A stretch of DNA of 55,570 nucleotides from positions 1 through 55,570 of the forward strand of contig DASSIZ010000064.1 of assembly GCA_035691485.1 (NCBI GenBank), in the 5' to 3' direction. The position numbers and the translations under genes were made by a program. The notes under the pieces were generated by a model, which saw only the letters and a list, made by a program, of their open reading frames with translations, was not told the origin of the DNA and searched no databases. This stretch comes from Terriglobales bacterium (GTDB lineage Bacteria; Acidobacteriota; Terriglobia; Terriglobales; Acidobacteriaceae). Shown piece after piece: positions 1 through 9,352 of this stretch; position 1 is the first letter of the stretch, and each line of letters begins with the position of its first letter.

Positions 1-267
1 GAACCGCAAGAGCGGATTGATTACGAGGTCGCGAACTGGTTCACCTCCACTTACGAATCGTCGGTGTTTCGCCATTCCTTGACGGCGCAGCGTGTGCGCC
101 CGGACGAGCGGGTAACACTGCGTAATCGCGACCTTACGGTTATCAGTGCAAATGGTGGGGAGCTTCAGCAGGTCAACTCCGCCGCCGAGGCGCGCCGGAT
201 CATGTCGCAAAGGGTCGGACTCGATCTTCCGGCCGACATCGTTCTTCCCGAATCCATCTTCGAGTGA
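1..267 (+). CDS. arylamine N-acetyltransferase, C-terminal fragment
   Basis: The reading frame is open from the first base, so the gene starts outside the window; 88 C-terminal residues remain. The sequence ANWFTSTYESSVF, then a run of strands with LRNRDLTV, and a closing MSQRVGLDLPAD, match the C-terminal beta-barrel and lid of NAT enzymes, which move acetyl from acetyl-CoA to arylamines. The Cys-His-Asp triad would lie upstream and cannot be checked. A GTG at base 64 would only give an implausible short protein. The family assignment rests on motif recall. Confidence 0.72.
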   Translation, partial: EPQERIDYEVANWFTSTYESSVFRHSLTAQRVRPDERVTLRNRDLTVISANGGELQQVNSAAEARRIMSQRVGLDLPADIVLPESIFE

Positions 268-306
268 AACTCGCCTGCTGCTGAAGCGGCCCATGAAACA
301 TTAACC

Positions 307-345
307 GGCGCGCACCGCGAAGCATCCCCAAGCGTGGTGCGCGCC
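307..345. repeat. 10-bp perfect inverted repeat between NAT and the dehydrogenase
   Basis: GGCGCGCACC (307-316) and GGTGCGCGCC (336-345) pair perfectly around a 19-base loop. No T-run follows on the plus strand, so it is not a classical intrinsic terminator. It may be a REP-like element or a 3'-end stabiliser for the NAT transcript. The rest of 268-451 shows only the Shine-Dalgarno of the next gene. Confidence 0.55.
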
Positions 346-451
346 ACAAAGCATTCGTGAAGCAACTCGCGGCAGACATTCCGCCGTCCCGCCGCGCGTT
401 TTCCGGCCGCCATTTCCCGATCGCAGCCGAGGTCCTGAAAGGAGAGCAAGC

Positions 452-1327
452 ATGAAGGCAGCATTTCTGGGCTTGGGCAGCATGGGACGAGGCATGGCGC
501 GCAACCTGCTGAAGGCCGGCCATGAAGTGGTGGTTTTCAATCGCACCCGCTCCAAGGCGGATGAACTCGGGAAAGAGGGAGCGAAGGTCGCCCCGAGTCC
601 CGCCGCCATCGGCGCCGACATTGCCATCACGATGGTCGCCGACGATGCCGCCCTGGAGCAGATCGCCTTCGGTCCGGAAGGGCTGGTTGCCAATCTACCC
701 AAAGGCGCAATCCATATTTCCATGAGCACGATTAGCGCGGCGCTGTCGAAGCGGCTGACGCAAATGCATCGCGAGCACGGCCAGGTCCTGGTTGCAGCGC
801 CGGTCTTTGGGCGGCCTGAAGCCGCCGAAGCGGCCAAGCTGTTCATCGTGGCCGCCGGTCCAGCCGCGGCGGTCGAGCGCTGCCGTCCACTCTTTGACGC
901 CATGGGTCAGAAAACTTTTACCGTCGGCGAAGAGCCGGTAATGGCGAACGTTACCAAGCTCGCCGGAAATTTCATGATTGCATCGGTGATCGAGTGCCTG
1001 GGGGAAGCGTTCTCGCTCGGGCGCAAGTACGGCCTCGCCGCTGATAGCATGCTCGACGTCTTCACCAACTCGCTGTTTGCCGCACCGGTCTACCGGACTT
1101 ACGGCGGCATCATTGCGCAGCAGAAGTGGGAGCCGGCTGGATTTCGCCTGCGGCTTGGGTTGAAAGATGTCCGCCTGGCACTGGCTGCCGCCGATGCAGA
1201 AGCCGTTCCCATGCCGGTTGCCAGCTTCATTCACGACAGCTTTCTCTCCGCCGTGGCTCGCGGCATGGGCGAGCAGGACTGGGCTGCGCTGGCCAGGCTT
1301 GCTGCCGAACGAGCAGGACTGGATTGA
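452..1327 (+). CDS. NAD(P)-dependent beta-hydroxyacid dehydrogenase (3-hydroxyisobutyrate dehydrogenase family)
   Basis: 291 residues, usual length for the family. The N-terminal Rossmann motif is GLGSMG at residues 7-12, followed by NRT near residue 31, typical of NADP-preferring members. A substrate-loop variant APVFGRPEAAEAAKL lies around residue 115, and VTKLAGN carries the family's catalytic lysine (K169). The all-helical C-terminal domain follows. GAAAGGAGAG just upstream of the ATG supports the start. Family members reduce or oxidise 3-hydroxyisobutyrate, tartronate or succinic semialdehyde. The loop AAPVFGRP departs from the usual APVSGG, so the substrate cannot be predicted. It stands alone and converges on the MFS gene. 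Confidence 0.88.
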   Translation: MKAAFLGLGSMGRGMARNLLKAGHEVVVFNRTRSKADELGKEGAKVAPSPAAIGADIAITMVADDAALEQIAFGPEGLVANLPKGAIHISMSTISAALSKRLTQMHREHGQVLVAAPVFGRPEAAEAAKLFIVAAGPAAAVERCRPLFDAMGQKTFTVGEEPVMANVTKLAGNFMIASVIECLGEAFSLGRKYGLAADSMLDVFTNSLFAAPVYRTYGGIIAQQKWEPAGFRLRLGLKDVRLALAAADAEAVPMPVASFIHDSFLSAVARGMGEQDWAALARLAAERAGLD

Positions 1328-1390
1328 CTAGCTGGTAGCTCGTGCCGATAGCTGGTGGTTAGAAACCGCCACCCCCAGCTACCAGCTACC
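1328..1390. repeat. degenerate heptamer repeat, inverted, between convergent genes
   Basis: TAGCTGG-like units (tagctgg, tagctcg, tagctgg, tggttag) fill the left half. Their complement (ccagcta ccagcta) fills the right half, so the spacer can fold into an imperfect hairpin. It sits exactly between two convergent stop codons and could act as a bidirectional terminator. It belongs to the window-wide heptamer class described in the findings. Confidence 0.6.
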
Positions 1391-2726
1391 TTTGTGAAAT
1401 TCCCCGCACCGTCATTTCCTGCGCAGGATCGCCGCCGGCGATTGTTTGCGCGATGATGAGTTGCCGTGCTTCCGCGCGCCATCCCGGCAACCGCGCTGCG
1501 AACAGCGCCGAGCCGGCAATGCAGGCAATGCCGCCGAGCGCCACCGTGATCGGCGCGCCCAGATGGTCGGCGAGGGCCCCGGCGAAGAACGACCCGAACG
1601 GCGCCATGCCCATGAACATCATCGAGTACAGCGCCATCACGCGCCCGCGCAAGTGGTCGGGCACCATGGACTGGATCAGCGTGTTCGACGATGCCATCTG
1701 CACCATCATGGTGAAACCCACCGGCAGCAACAGCAACAGGGAGAGCCACAGCGAGCGCGACAACGCGAACAGGATCAAGCTGAATCCGAATCCGACCGAA
1801 CAGACTGCTACCCACTTGCCCAATCCCTTCAAGCCTTGTTTTGCGGCCAGCGTTAATGCGCCGAGCAGGGCGCCGACTCCGGTTGCGCCCATTAACAGCC
1901 CTAACCCGCGGGCGCCTACATGGAGGATGCGGTCGGCGAAAATCGGCATCAGCACGGCGTAGGGCATGCCCACCAGGCTGACCAATCCGAGCAGCAACAG
2001 CAGCGCCTTGATCGGTCCGGTCTGGCGAACGTACTGGAATCCCTCGATGATGTTCTCCAGCGTCGATGCCGTGCGCGCCGCCCGTTCATGAGCGCGGACC
2101 TTCATCAGCAATAAGCCGACGATTACCGCGATGTAGCTCACCGCGTTGGCAAAAAAGCACCATCCCTCGCCGACCGCCGCCACCAGGATGCCGGCCACCG
2201 CCGGGCCCACGATGCGTGCGCCGTTGAACATCGAGGAATTCAGCGCGATCGCGTTCATCAGGTCTTCGCGGCCCACCATGTCCACCAGGAATGCCTGCCG
2301 CCCCGGGATGTCGAACGCGTTCACCACGCCCAGCAGCGCCGCCAGCACGAAAATGTGCCATACCTGCACTCGATGGCTGAGCGTCAGCCATGCCAGGATA
2401 AAGGCCAGCAGCATCGACGCCGTTTGCGTCGCGATGATCAAGCGGTGGCGGTTGTGGCGGTCCACGATCGTGCCGCCGATAGGCGCAACCAGGAATACTG
2501 GGAGCTGTGACGCAAATCCCACCGAGCCCAGCAGCAGAGACGATCCCGTCATTCGGTAGACCAGCCAGGACTGTGCAACGGACTGCATCCAGGTCCCGAT
2601 CAGGGAGATCAGTTGGCCGCTGAAGAAGAGCTGAAAATTGCGGTGCCGCAGTGATCGCAGCGCCTGCCACACTCGTCCGTGCGAGTTGGCCTGGTTCGAA
2701 TCGGCGCTGGAGTTCTCCTGCGGCAT
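1386..2726 (-). CDS. MFS transporter of the EntS/enterobactin-exporter-like family
   Basis: 446 residues from the chosen ATG. The N-terminus (NFQLFFSGQLISLIGTWMQ, then SWLVYRMTGSS) is the signature of the MFS_3/EntS-like group, and GGTIVDRHNRHRLI is the loop 2-3 MFS motif. About twelve hydrophobic segments follow. The protein is predicted to be an inner-membrane proton-driven exporter of a small molecule; substrate unknown. An upstream in-frame ATG at 2846 would add 40 residues without family character and would run across the divergent lptCA start at 2806, so 2726 was preferred. It leaves a 79-bp divergent spacer with lptCA. Confidence 0.87.
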   Translation of the reverse strand: MPQENSSADSNQANSHGRVWQALRSLRHRNFQLFFSGQLISLIGTWMQSVAQSWLVYRMTGSSLLLGSVGFASQLPVFLVAPIGGTIVDRHNRHRLIIATQTASMLLAFILAWLTLSHRVQVWHIFVLAALLGVVNAFDIPGRQAFLVDMVGREDLMNAIALNSSMFNGARIVGPAVAGILVAAVGEGWCFFANAVSYIAVIVGLLLMKVRAHERAARTASTLENIIEGFQYVRQTGPIKALLLLLGLVSLVGMPYAVLMPIFADRILHVGARGLGLLMGATGVGALLGALTLAAKQGLKGLGKWVAVCSVGFGFSLILFALSRSLWLSLLLLLPVGFTMMVQMASSNTLIQSMVPDHLRGRVMALYSMMFMGMAPFGSFFAGALADHLGAPITVALGGIACIAGSALFAARLPGWRAEARQLIIAQTIAGGDPAQEMTVRGISQR

Positions 2727-2805
2727 GCTTCTTGGATGCTTTCGAAAACAGAATACCAGCACATCCGGTGCCGCTGGCTCCGCGCCGGGTAATACAATCG
2801 AAATC

Positions 2806-5088
2806 ATGCCCGTCAACATTTCTCGCCTCAGGGTGTGGTTTGCCACGGCTGCGATTCTGCTCGCCGTGGTGGTGGCGGGGTTCTACTTCTACGGGCGGAT
2901 GCGCGTACGGCATGCCATCCAGGACATTCCGAAAAAGCTCGGCGTTGACATCCAGCAGAGCACGCAGGGGTTTTCTCTCTCGAAATCCGAGGCTGGGCGC
3001 ACCCTGTTCACCATCCATGCTTCGCGCGCCGTGCAGTTCAAGGAAACCGGAAAAGCGGAGTTGCGGGATGTCAGCATCATCGTCTATGGCCGCGAGTCCA
3101 ACCGCTATGACCAGATTTATGGCTCCGACTTCGAGTACGACCCGCAATCCGGAGAGGTGACCGCCAAGGGCGACGTCCACTTCGACCTCGAGGGCAACGC
3201 CGAAGGGCCTCTCAATCCCGATCAGGCGGCCCCGGCGGAGCTGAAGAACCCCATTCACCTCAAGACCAGCGGCCTGTTGTTCAACGCGAAAACCGGTTTA
3301 GCAAGCACCAAGGAGCGGATTGAATTCCGCGTGCCGCAGGCAAACGGTTTCGCCGTAGGCGCCAGTTACGACTCCAAAGCCGCCACCTTCACGCTGGTAT
3401 CGGACATCGTGGTCCATTCCTCCGAACCCGGCGCGATGCAGTTCACCGCCCGGCATGCCGTCATTACCAAGGGCCCGAACCGCGCCGTGTTTGAGGGTGT
3501 GCTGGTGGCGGGCGAAGCCGACAGCTTTGCTGCCAACCAACTTACGGTGTACCTGCGCGACGACAACACGATCGAGCATTTGCTGGCCACCGGCGACGTG
3601 CGCGCCGCCAGCCAGGGGAAGTCTTCCACTGAATTACATTCGCCGCGTGCCGATGCCTGGATCACCGCAACCAACAACCTGAAATCGGCGGTCTTTTCCG
3701 GCGGCGTGCAGTTCAGCAGTGCTGGTGACCAGCCGATGCAGGGAACCGCCGGGAAAGTCACCGTCAACTTCGTGTCGAAAAACCAGGCCGACAAACTCGT
3801 TGCAACGGACGGCGTAAAGCTGCTGCAGCAGCCCGGCAAATCCGCCACCGCGCGGCCGGTCGAAATCTCGGCCTCAGCGATCGATTTTCGGTTGAAGAAC
3901 GGTCGCGAACTCGACCAGGCGGTGACCTCTGGTCCGGCGCAGGTGACCGTGTTCGCGGTCGCGGGTGCTGGGGGTCAGGACGCCGCCCAGACCGTCGCCA
4001 CTGCCGGACGTTTCGAAGCCACCTTCAACCGGCAAAATCGCCTCGATCGTTTGCAAGGAACGCCGGAGGCCAAAGTGGTTTCTTCCGCGTCTGGTCAACC
4101 GGACAAAACCAGCACCAGCGATCGCCTCGATGTCGCTTTCAACCCCGCCGGCGGGATCGCGACCCTCATCCAGGAGGGCCATTTTCATTACACCGAGCCC
4201 GCCGCGCCCGGAGGCGCCGAGCGCGCCGCTTGGGCCGAGCACGCACGCTACACGCCACGAGACGAAATGTTGAGCCTTATCGGCTCGCCGCGCGTGGTTG
4301 ATGGCGGCCTGACCACCACCGCCGAAAACATTAGCATCGACCGCCACTCCGGCGATGCCATCGCCACCGGCGATGTCAAAAGCACTTACAGCGAACTGAA
4401 GCCCAAGCCCGGCGGCGCTCTGCTCGCCTCCTCCGACCCCATCCATGCCACTGCGCCCACCATGCGTGCCACGCGCAACGGCGGCACTGCGGTTTATTCC
4501 GGCGGCGCCAGGTTGTGGCAGGGCTCCAGTATCGTGCAGGCGGCGGTCATCGAGTTCAACCGCGACTCCCGCCAGCTGATCGCCCGATCCTCCACCCCCG
4601 GCGCGACTGCCGGTGCCGTGTCCACCACTTTCATCCAGCAGGACAATAAAGGGAAAGTCACTCCCGTCAGCATTCGCTCGGCGCTGCTGACCTATGCCGA
4701 CAACGAACGGCGCGCTCGTTTTGAAGGAGGAGTGGTGGTGCGAGGTGCGGACAGTACCATGACAGCCGATCAAGCCGAGGTTTACCTGTTGCCCCGCGAC
4801 CAGGGTCCCAGCTCTGCCAACCAGCCCGGACCCAGTCAAATCGAAAAAATCGTGGCCGCTGGCCATATCAACATCCAGGAACCCAATCGCCGGGCCACCG
4901 GAACCAAACTGGTATATACCGCTGCGGACGGCAAATTTGTTCTGACTGGCGGGCCTCCCAGCATTTTTGATGCCGAACGGGGCAAAATCACCGGCGATTC
5001 GTTGACTTTCTTCAGTCGCGATGATAGGGTCGTGGTCGAGAGCGGCGGCTCCTCACCGACCGTAACTCGAACACGGATAACGAAATAG
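2806..5088 (+). CDS. lptC: LptC-LptA fusion: LPS-export periplasmic bridge protein
   Basis: 760 residues from ATG 2806. A single membrane anchor spans residues 10-29. An LptC domain follows (residues about 35-190, with the pattern of derepressed beta strands and YGSDFEYDPQSGEVTAKG), and then repeated OstA/LptA-type jelly-roll strands to the C-terminus (phrases such as ATGDVKSTYSELK and AAGHINIQEPNRRATG). In the known pathway LptC docks on LptBFG and LptA forms the bridge to the outer membrane. Here both seem to be in one chain; there is no separate lptA before lptB. The stop TAG is directly followed by the lptB ATG. A start at 2638 would overlap the divergent MFS gene and add non-family sequence. 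Confidence 0.85.
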   Translation: MPVNISRLRVWFATAAILLAVVVAGFYFYGRMRVRHAIQDIPKKLGVDIQQSTQGFSLSKSEAGRTLFTIHASRAVQFKETGKAELRDVSIIVYGRESNRYDQIYGSDFEYDPQSGEVTAKGDVHFDLEGNAEGPLNPDQAAPAELKNPIHLKTSGLLFNAKTGLASTKERIEFRVPQANGFAVGASYDSKAATFTLVSDIVVHSSEPGAMQFTARHAVITKGPNRAVFEGVLVAGEADSFAANQLTVYLRDDNTIEHLLATGDVRAASQGKSSTELHSPRADAWITATNNLKSAVFSGGVQFSSAGDQPMQGTAGKVTVNFVSKNQADKLVATDGVKLLQQPGKSATARPVEISASAIDFRLKNGRELDQAVTSGPAQVTVFAVAGAGGQDAAQTVATAGRFEATFNRQNRLDRLQGTPEAKVVSSASGQPDKTSTSDRLDVAFNPAGGIATLIQEGHFHYTEPAAPGGAERAAWAEHARYTPRDEMLSLIGSPRVVDGGLTTTAENISIDRHSGDAIATGDVKSTYSELKPKPGGALLASSDPIHATAPTMRATRNGGTAVYSGGARLWQGSSIVQAAVIEFNRDSRQLIARSSTPGATAGAVSTTFIQQDNKGKVTPVSIRSALLTYADNERRARFEGGVVVRGADSTMTADQAEVYLLPRDQGPSSANQPGPSQIEKIVAAGHINIQEPNRRATGTKLVYTAADGKFVLTGGPPSIFDAERGKITGDSLTFFSRDDRVVVESGGSSPTVTRTRITK

Positions 5089-5817
5089 ATGCAGACCCTG
5101 GCGACAGAAGAGATAGGTAAATCTTATCGTGGACGCCGGGTCGTAAACGCCGTAAGCCTCAACGTCAATCAAGCCGAAGTCGTCGGTTTGCTGGGTCCAA
5201 ACGGCGCCGGCAAGACCACCACCTTTTACATGATTGTCGGCCTCATTCCGCCCGAATCGGGAAGGATTCTGATGGACGGCGAGGACATTACCGCCACCCC
5301 GATGTACTTGCGCGCGCGCAACTTCGGCATCAGCTACCTGCCCCAGGAGCCCTCGGTTTTTCGCAAGCTGACCGTAGAGGAGAACATCCTGGCGGTGTTG
5401 GAGGCCCAGCCGCTGTCCTGGCACGAGCGTCGCGAGCGCATGGAGAGGCTGATCGGCCAGCTTGGGTTAGGACATATCCGCAAAAACAGGGGGTATGCGC
5501 TCTCCGGCGGGGAACGCCGCCGGGTGGAAATCGCCCGCGCCCTTTGCATTCAGCCCAAGTTTATCTTGTTGGACGAGCCCTTTTCGGGAATCGATCCAAT
5601 TGCAGTCTTGGACCTGCAGAGGATTATCTCCGATCTGAAGGCAAGCGGCATCGGGGTACTGATCACCGACCATAACGTTCGCGAAACCCTGTCTGTGACT
5701 GACCGGGCCTACATCATCACCGAAGGCCGCATTTCTTTCGTCGGCACTCCCGAGCAGCTCGGCAGCAACCCGGAAGTCAAGCGCGTCTATTTAGGGGAGA
5801 GTTTCTCGTTGGTCTAG
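5089..5817 (+). CDS. lptB: LPS export ABC transporter ATPase LptB
   Basis: 242 residues, standard length. Walker [10 protein letters not shown] is at 36-44, the ABC signature [15 protein letters not shown] around 140-154, Walker [14 protein letters not shown] around 161-173, and the H-loop in DHNVRET. The phrase [12 protein letters not shown] and the C-terminal LGESF are typical of LptB and separate it from LivF/LivG. It works in the cytoplasm, energising LptFG (not in this window). It begins on the base after the lptCA stop, so the two are almost certainly co-translated. Confidence 0.96.
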   Translation: MQTLATEEIGKSYRGRRVVNAVSLNVNQAEVVGLLGPNGAGKTTTFYMIVGLIPPESGRILMDGEDITATPMYLRARNFGISYLPQEPSVFRKLTVEENILAVLEAQPLSWHERRERMERLIGQLGLGHIRKNRGYALSGGERRRVEIARALCIQPKFILLDEPFSGIDPIAVLDLQRIISDLKASGIGVLITDHNVRETLSVTDRAYIITEGRISFVGTPEQLGSNPEVKRVYLGESFSLV

Positions 5818-5943
5818 TACTTTTTCTTACAACAGTAACTTGCCTCCGGGCAATTTCGGAGAGACACTTTGAGTGTGGCGTGCGGGTTAGCAATTCGATA
5901 GCCAAATCGGCAAGCCACTAAACGTCAAGCGAGTTAGGGACCC

Positions 5944-7800
5944 ATGGTACTGCTTTCGCCAAAGCTCAATCTGAGGGTTTCCCAGAAGCAGATCCTGACA
6001 CCAGGTTTGGTGCAGATGGTCAGCGTTCTGGCACTCAACAAGCTTGAGCTGAAGGACATGATCAACGCGGAAATGGTGGAAAACCCCGTCCTGGAGGAAT
6101 TGGACGGCACCGTTCCGCTGCTCGATGAAGTGGCCGGCAAGGAGGAGGAGCGCGACCGTCTCGCCGCCGCCGAGGCCGATCCCGCCGCCGCCGTCGAGAA
6201 GAAAGATCCTTTCGACGAGATTGATTTCGGCTCTTTTTTCCAGGATTACCTCGATCCCGGCTATCGCAGCCCGGAAGGCGAAGCGGTCGAGAAACCTTCC
6301 TTTGAAAACTTCCTCTCCAAGGCGACCACGCTCACCGACCACCTGATGTGGCAGTTGGGCGCGATGAGTTTCAGCCCGGGAGTTCGCGAGGCTGCCGAGT
6401 TGATCATCGGGAACCTGAGCGAAGACGGATATCTGACCGCCAGCGAAGAAGAGTTGATGCAGGCCGCGCTGCCGCCGGTCCACGGCGTCCATCCTAATCC
6501 CATCGTTCCCGATCCGGAGCCGGAGCCCGAAGCTGCTGCTGAGTCCGACCTCATGCTCGCCGCGGTCGATGACGCTGACGCGCTCGGCGCCGATATGCAG
6601 GGAATTCCTGCCTGGCTGGGCGAAGGCGCGCAGCCGGCTCCGGAATTATCCCAAGCCGATACAGCCATCGCCGAGGCGGATGTGGACCTGGCAGAGCCCA
6701 AGGTGGCGGTAGCTGAGCCAGAAGCGGCCGCACCCATTGAGGAACCGATTTCCGCCGCAGTGGTGGCTGAGCAAGGCGAACACGCGGCCGAACCACAGAC
6801 GGGTTTGCACGTCGTGCCGTCGAGCGGTGTCAAGCCGCTGTTCACCCGCGACGAGTTGAAAGAAGCGCTTTCCCTGGTCCAGCAGATGGACCCGGTCGGC
6901 GTTGCCGCGCGCGACTTGCGCGAATGCCTGCTGGCGCAACTGAATTTCCTGCAGCAGACGCACAAGCAAGTTGCCAATGGAAATGGCACCGGCGAAGCGT
7001 TGGCCGACGCGATCGTGATTGTCAGGGATCATTTGCGCGCGGTGCAGAACAAGCAGCTGAAGGAGATTGCCAAGGCGATCGGCCGGCCGCTGGAGGCCGT
7101 GCAAACCGCCCTTGACCTGGTCAAGACCCTCGATCCCCGTCCGGGTCTGCGCTACAACAAGGAATCACCGCGGCTGATCGAGCCCGATGTTGCCTTCATC
7201 AAGCATGGCGATGAGTACCTCGCCGTGCTCAACGACGACGATGTCCCGCAGCTCCGTCTCAATACGACATACAAGAAGCTGCTCAGCCGCGAAGCCGCCG
7301 AAAAAGATGTTCGCAATTACGTTAAAGAGCGGTATAAGTCCGCCATCCAGCTGATCAAGAACATTGAGCAACGGAAGCAGACTATCTTGAAAGTCTGCTA
7401 CGCGATCCTGGGGCGGCAAAGAGATTTCCTGGACCACGGCATCGACCAGTTGAAGCCGATGATGATCAAGGAAGTGGCGGAAGAAATCGGCGTGCATCCC
7501 TCCACCGTAAGCCGCGCGGTCGCCAACAAGTACGCGCACACCCCGCAAGGCGTGTTTGAGCTGCGCTATTTCTTCAGCGAGAGCGTGAATGGGCCGGAGG
7601 GCGGCAATACCTCGCTGCTCATCCTCAAGCGCCGGGTCAAGAAGCTGATTGAGGAAGAAGATTCCACCAGGCCGTTGACGGACGAGCAGATCACCCGCAT
7701 CCTCCAGTCGCAGGGTATCCAGGTCACTCGCCGTACGGTCGCGAAATACCGGGAGGACATGCGCATCCCGAGTACCCACCAGCGGAGAGTGAAGAACTGA
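5944..7800 (+). CDS. rpoN: RNA polymerase sigma-54 factor RpoN with an acidic insertion
   Basis: 618 residues, well above the roughly 480 usual. Region I, which contacts activators, covers residues 1-50 (LNLRVSQKQILTPGLVQMV). The core-binding domain is split: it breaks off near residue 177 (EELMQAALPPV) and resumes near 299 (FTRDELKEALSLVQ). Between lies about 120 residues of Ala/Pro/Glu-rich low-complexity sequence. The HTH region IGVHPSTVSRAVANKY follows, and the RpoN box reads TRRTVAKYRE, one residue from the consensus ARRTVAKYRE. It directs transcription from -24/-12 promoters. AGGGA lies upstream of the ATG. It follows lptB and precedes hpf, the classical order. Confidence 0.96.
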   Translation: MVLLSPKLNLRVSQKQILTPGLVQMVSVLALNKLELKDMINAEMVENPVLEELDGTVPLLDEVAGKEEERDRLAAAEADPAAAVEKKDPFDEIDFGSFFQDYLDPGYRSPEGEAVEKPSFENFLSKATTLTDHLMWQLGAMSFSPGVREAAELIIGNLSEDGYLTASEEELMQAALPPVHGVHPNPIVPDPEPEPEAAAESDLMLAAVDDADALGADMQGIPAWLGEGAQPAPELSQADTAIAEADVDLAEPKVAVAEPEAAAPIEEPISAAVVAEQGEHAAEPQTGLHVVPSSGVKPLFTRDELKEALSLVQQMDPVGVAARDLRECLLAQLNFLQQTHKQVANGNGTGEALADAIVIVRDHLRAVQNKQLKEIAKAIGRPLEAVQTALDLVKTLDPRPGLRYNKESPRLIEPDVAFIKHGDEYLAVLNDDDVPQLRLNTTYKKLLSREAAEKDVRNYVKERYKSAIQLIKNIEQRKQTILKVCYAILGRQRDFLDHGIDQLKPMMIKEVAEEIGVHPSTVSRAVANKYAHTPQGVFELRYFFSESVNGPEGGNTSLLILKRRVKKLIEEEDSTRPLTDEQITRILQSQGIQVTRRTVAKYREDMRIPSTHQRRVKN

Positions 7801-7925
7801 TTGGCGTCGTTCCCCGCGCGATGGGGGACAGCGTTTTATCCGTACAGGAAGTTGAACGCACCAGGATGGTCACCGGGACGTTCGGAACACGGACGGCGGA
7901 CATCCTGGCGTAAAGGGGGCGTTCG

Positions 7926-8528
7926 ATGAACGTGGAATATACCGGCCGGCAGTATGAAGTCACTCCCAAGGTCCGCAAGCAGGTCGAACACGGTCTCTCC
8001 AAACTCACTAAAATCCTGGGTGACAATTTTGAGTCCAAGGTAATTCTTGCCGTCGAAAAACACCGTTGCAAGGCTGAAATCACGGTCACGGTGCGCAGCA
8101 ATCCTATAGTCGGCGCAGCCGAGGCGGGCGACATGGTGGCTGCCGTCGGCGAAGCCCTCGACCGCATTGAGCGCCAGGCCATCAAGCACCGCACCCGCTG
8201 GCGCTCCATCAAGCAGAAGGCGCGCAAGAAGCAGCCCGCCAGCACTGCCGAGGTCCAAGGGGAGGGATATCGGATGGCGGTCGGCGCTACCGCTTCAACT
8301 GCCGTCCCGGTGGTCGTCCACGCCTTTCCGGTCTCCACTCGCGCCCTGGAAGCCCATGTCGTGCCTTCCACCGATTCGGTTGCGATTCGTCCCATGACGG
8401 TGGAGGAAGCGGTGAAAGAAGCCCAGTTCCGCGATCGCGACGTTTTTGTATTCCGCGACCTCAAGGGCAAAGTCAAAGTCCTGCATCGCACCCGCGACGG
8501 CAAAATGGAGTTGATCGAAGCGCCCTGA
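7926..8528 (+). CDS. hpf: ribosome hibernation promoting factor, long form
   Basis: 200 residues, the length of long HPF, which makes 100S dimers unaided. The N-terminal S30AE domain (residues 1-105) starts MNVEYTGRQYEVTPKVRKQVE. A variable linker follows, and a C-terminal dimerisation domain ends RDVFVFRDLKGKVKVLHRT. The start ATG follows AAAGGGGG. It binds the decoding centre of idle ribosomes in stationary phase. Position after rpoN is conserved across many Gram-negative lineages. An intrinsic terminator ends the transcript 30 bases downstream. Confidence 0.94.
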   Translation: MNVEYTGRQYEVTPKVRKQVEHGLSKLTKILGDNFESKVILAVEKHRCKAEITVTVRSNPIVGAAEAGDMVAAVGEALDRIERQAIKHRTRWRSIKQKARKKQPASTAEVQGEGYRMAVGATASTAVPVVVHAFPVSTRALEAHVVPSTDSVAIRPMTVEEAVKEAQFRDRDVFVFRDLKGKVKVLHRTRDGKMELIEAP

Positions 8529-8558
8529 CCTGGGCCTTGAAATTCATATTTTCGACGA

Positions 8559-8585
8559 GAGGGGCACTGCACGTGCCCCTTTTTC
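8559..8585 (+). terminator. intrinsic terminator after hpf
   Basis: GGGGCAC (8561-8567), a five-base loop, GTGCCCC (8573-8579), then TTTTT. Flanking CGACGA and TCGTCG can extend the pairing. This is the clearest rho-independent terminator in the window and closes the lptCA-lptB-rpoN-hpf transcript. Confidence 0.88.
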
Positions 8586-8619
8586 GTCGGGCGATCAGGT
8601 GATCTGGCGACCAGGTAGG

Positions 8620-8976
8620 TTACAGACCGAACACTTCCCCTTGGGTGTGGCTTGCGAGCACGTCGGTGAGCCGTGTTAAGCTCAAAAGTTCCTTCACCCG
8701 CGGAGTCAGTTTGACGAGCTTGAATTCACAGCCCACGCGCTTGGAAGAAAGATACAGCCCCATAATCGTGCCCAGCGCGCTGCTGTCAAGGTAGTTCACC
8801 TCGGACATGTCGATGACTAGGAGCTTGGTAGTCGGCATCAGCTCTCGTACGGTCCTCTGAAACTGTTCGCAGGTGTCCGAGACTAACCGGCCAGAGCAGC
8901 GAAGCGTGACTTGGTTGGGGGTCTTGTCCGTTTCGAGCTTCAACACGGACTTACTGACGTTAGCACTGGTCGACAT
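8620..8976 (-). CDS. STAS-domain anti-sigma factor antagonist
   Basis: 118 residues from ATG 8976, which has AAAGGAGAAG upstream on the minus strand. One STAS domain fills the protein. VIDMSEVNYLDSSALG at about 54-69 carries the conserved phospho-acceptor serine (Ser65 or Ser66). Such proteins bind an anti-sigma kinase when unphosphorylated and so release a sigma factor; no partner kinase or sigma gene is nearby. It is oriented against hpf and rapZ and occupies the place where ptsN sits in many genomes. An extension to 9168 has no family character. Confidence 0.88.
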   Translation of the reverse strand: MSTSANVSKSVLKLETDKTPNQVTLRCSGRLVSDTCEQFQRTVRELMPTTKLLVIDMSEVNYLDSSALGTIMGLYLSSKRVGCEFKLVKLTPRVKELLSLTRLTDVLASHTQGEVFGL

Positions 8977-9352
8977 GGGCTTCTCCTTTCCAGCTTCAGC
9001 CTGAGGCATACAGCGGTCGGGATAATTGTCCACATTGACCGGTGAAGCACAAGCGCCGAATGTGCAGAGTGCAGAAGCAATTCCGAATTGGGTCAAATTT
9101 AAGAGTGATGGGATGGATGACTGGCGCCGACGAACCGTAACTGGCGATAACTCGCCTTCACGTAGCAAGCTTCAGTGCGGCATTTGCGAGGCTGCTGCGG
9201 CAACGGAGGTTTCGTTACAGGCTCTAAGACAAATAACAAGTAAGAAGTCAGAGCTAAGAGCAACTGGGAGTCTTCTACTTGTTGGTCGTTTTGACTTCTG
9301 ACTTTTGACTTCTTACTTCTGACTTCGCAAGGTTCTGGTTTACGATGATTTC
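8977..9352. other. 376-bp divergent intergenic region between the STAS gene and rapZ
   Basis: No convincing gene. It must hold promoters for both flanking genes, but I could not assign -35/-10 boxes with confidence. The half next to the STAS gene carries only its ribosome-binding site. The half next to rapZ is occupied by the heptamer repeat at 9229-9330. Confidence 0.6.
9229..9330. repeat. degenerate heptamer repeat (GACTTCT type) with inverted arm
   Basis: The right part reads in seven-base steps: gacttct, gactttt, gacttct, tacttct, gacttcg (about 9293-9328). The left part (9236-9256) holds the complementary series aagtaagaagtca. The two arms can pair into a long imperfect hairpin just upstream of the rapZ start. 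Confidence 0.65.

Noticed and set aside
2638-2805. Longer N-terminus for the LptC-LptA protein
   Set aside because: It would overlap the divergent MFS start, and the added peptide is unlike LptC; the membrane anchor begins right after ATG 2806.
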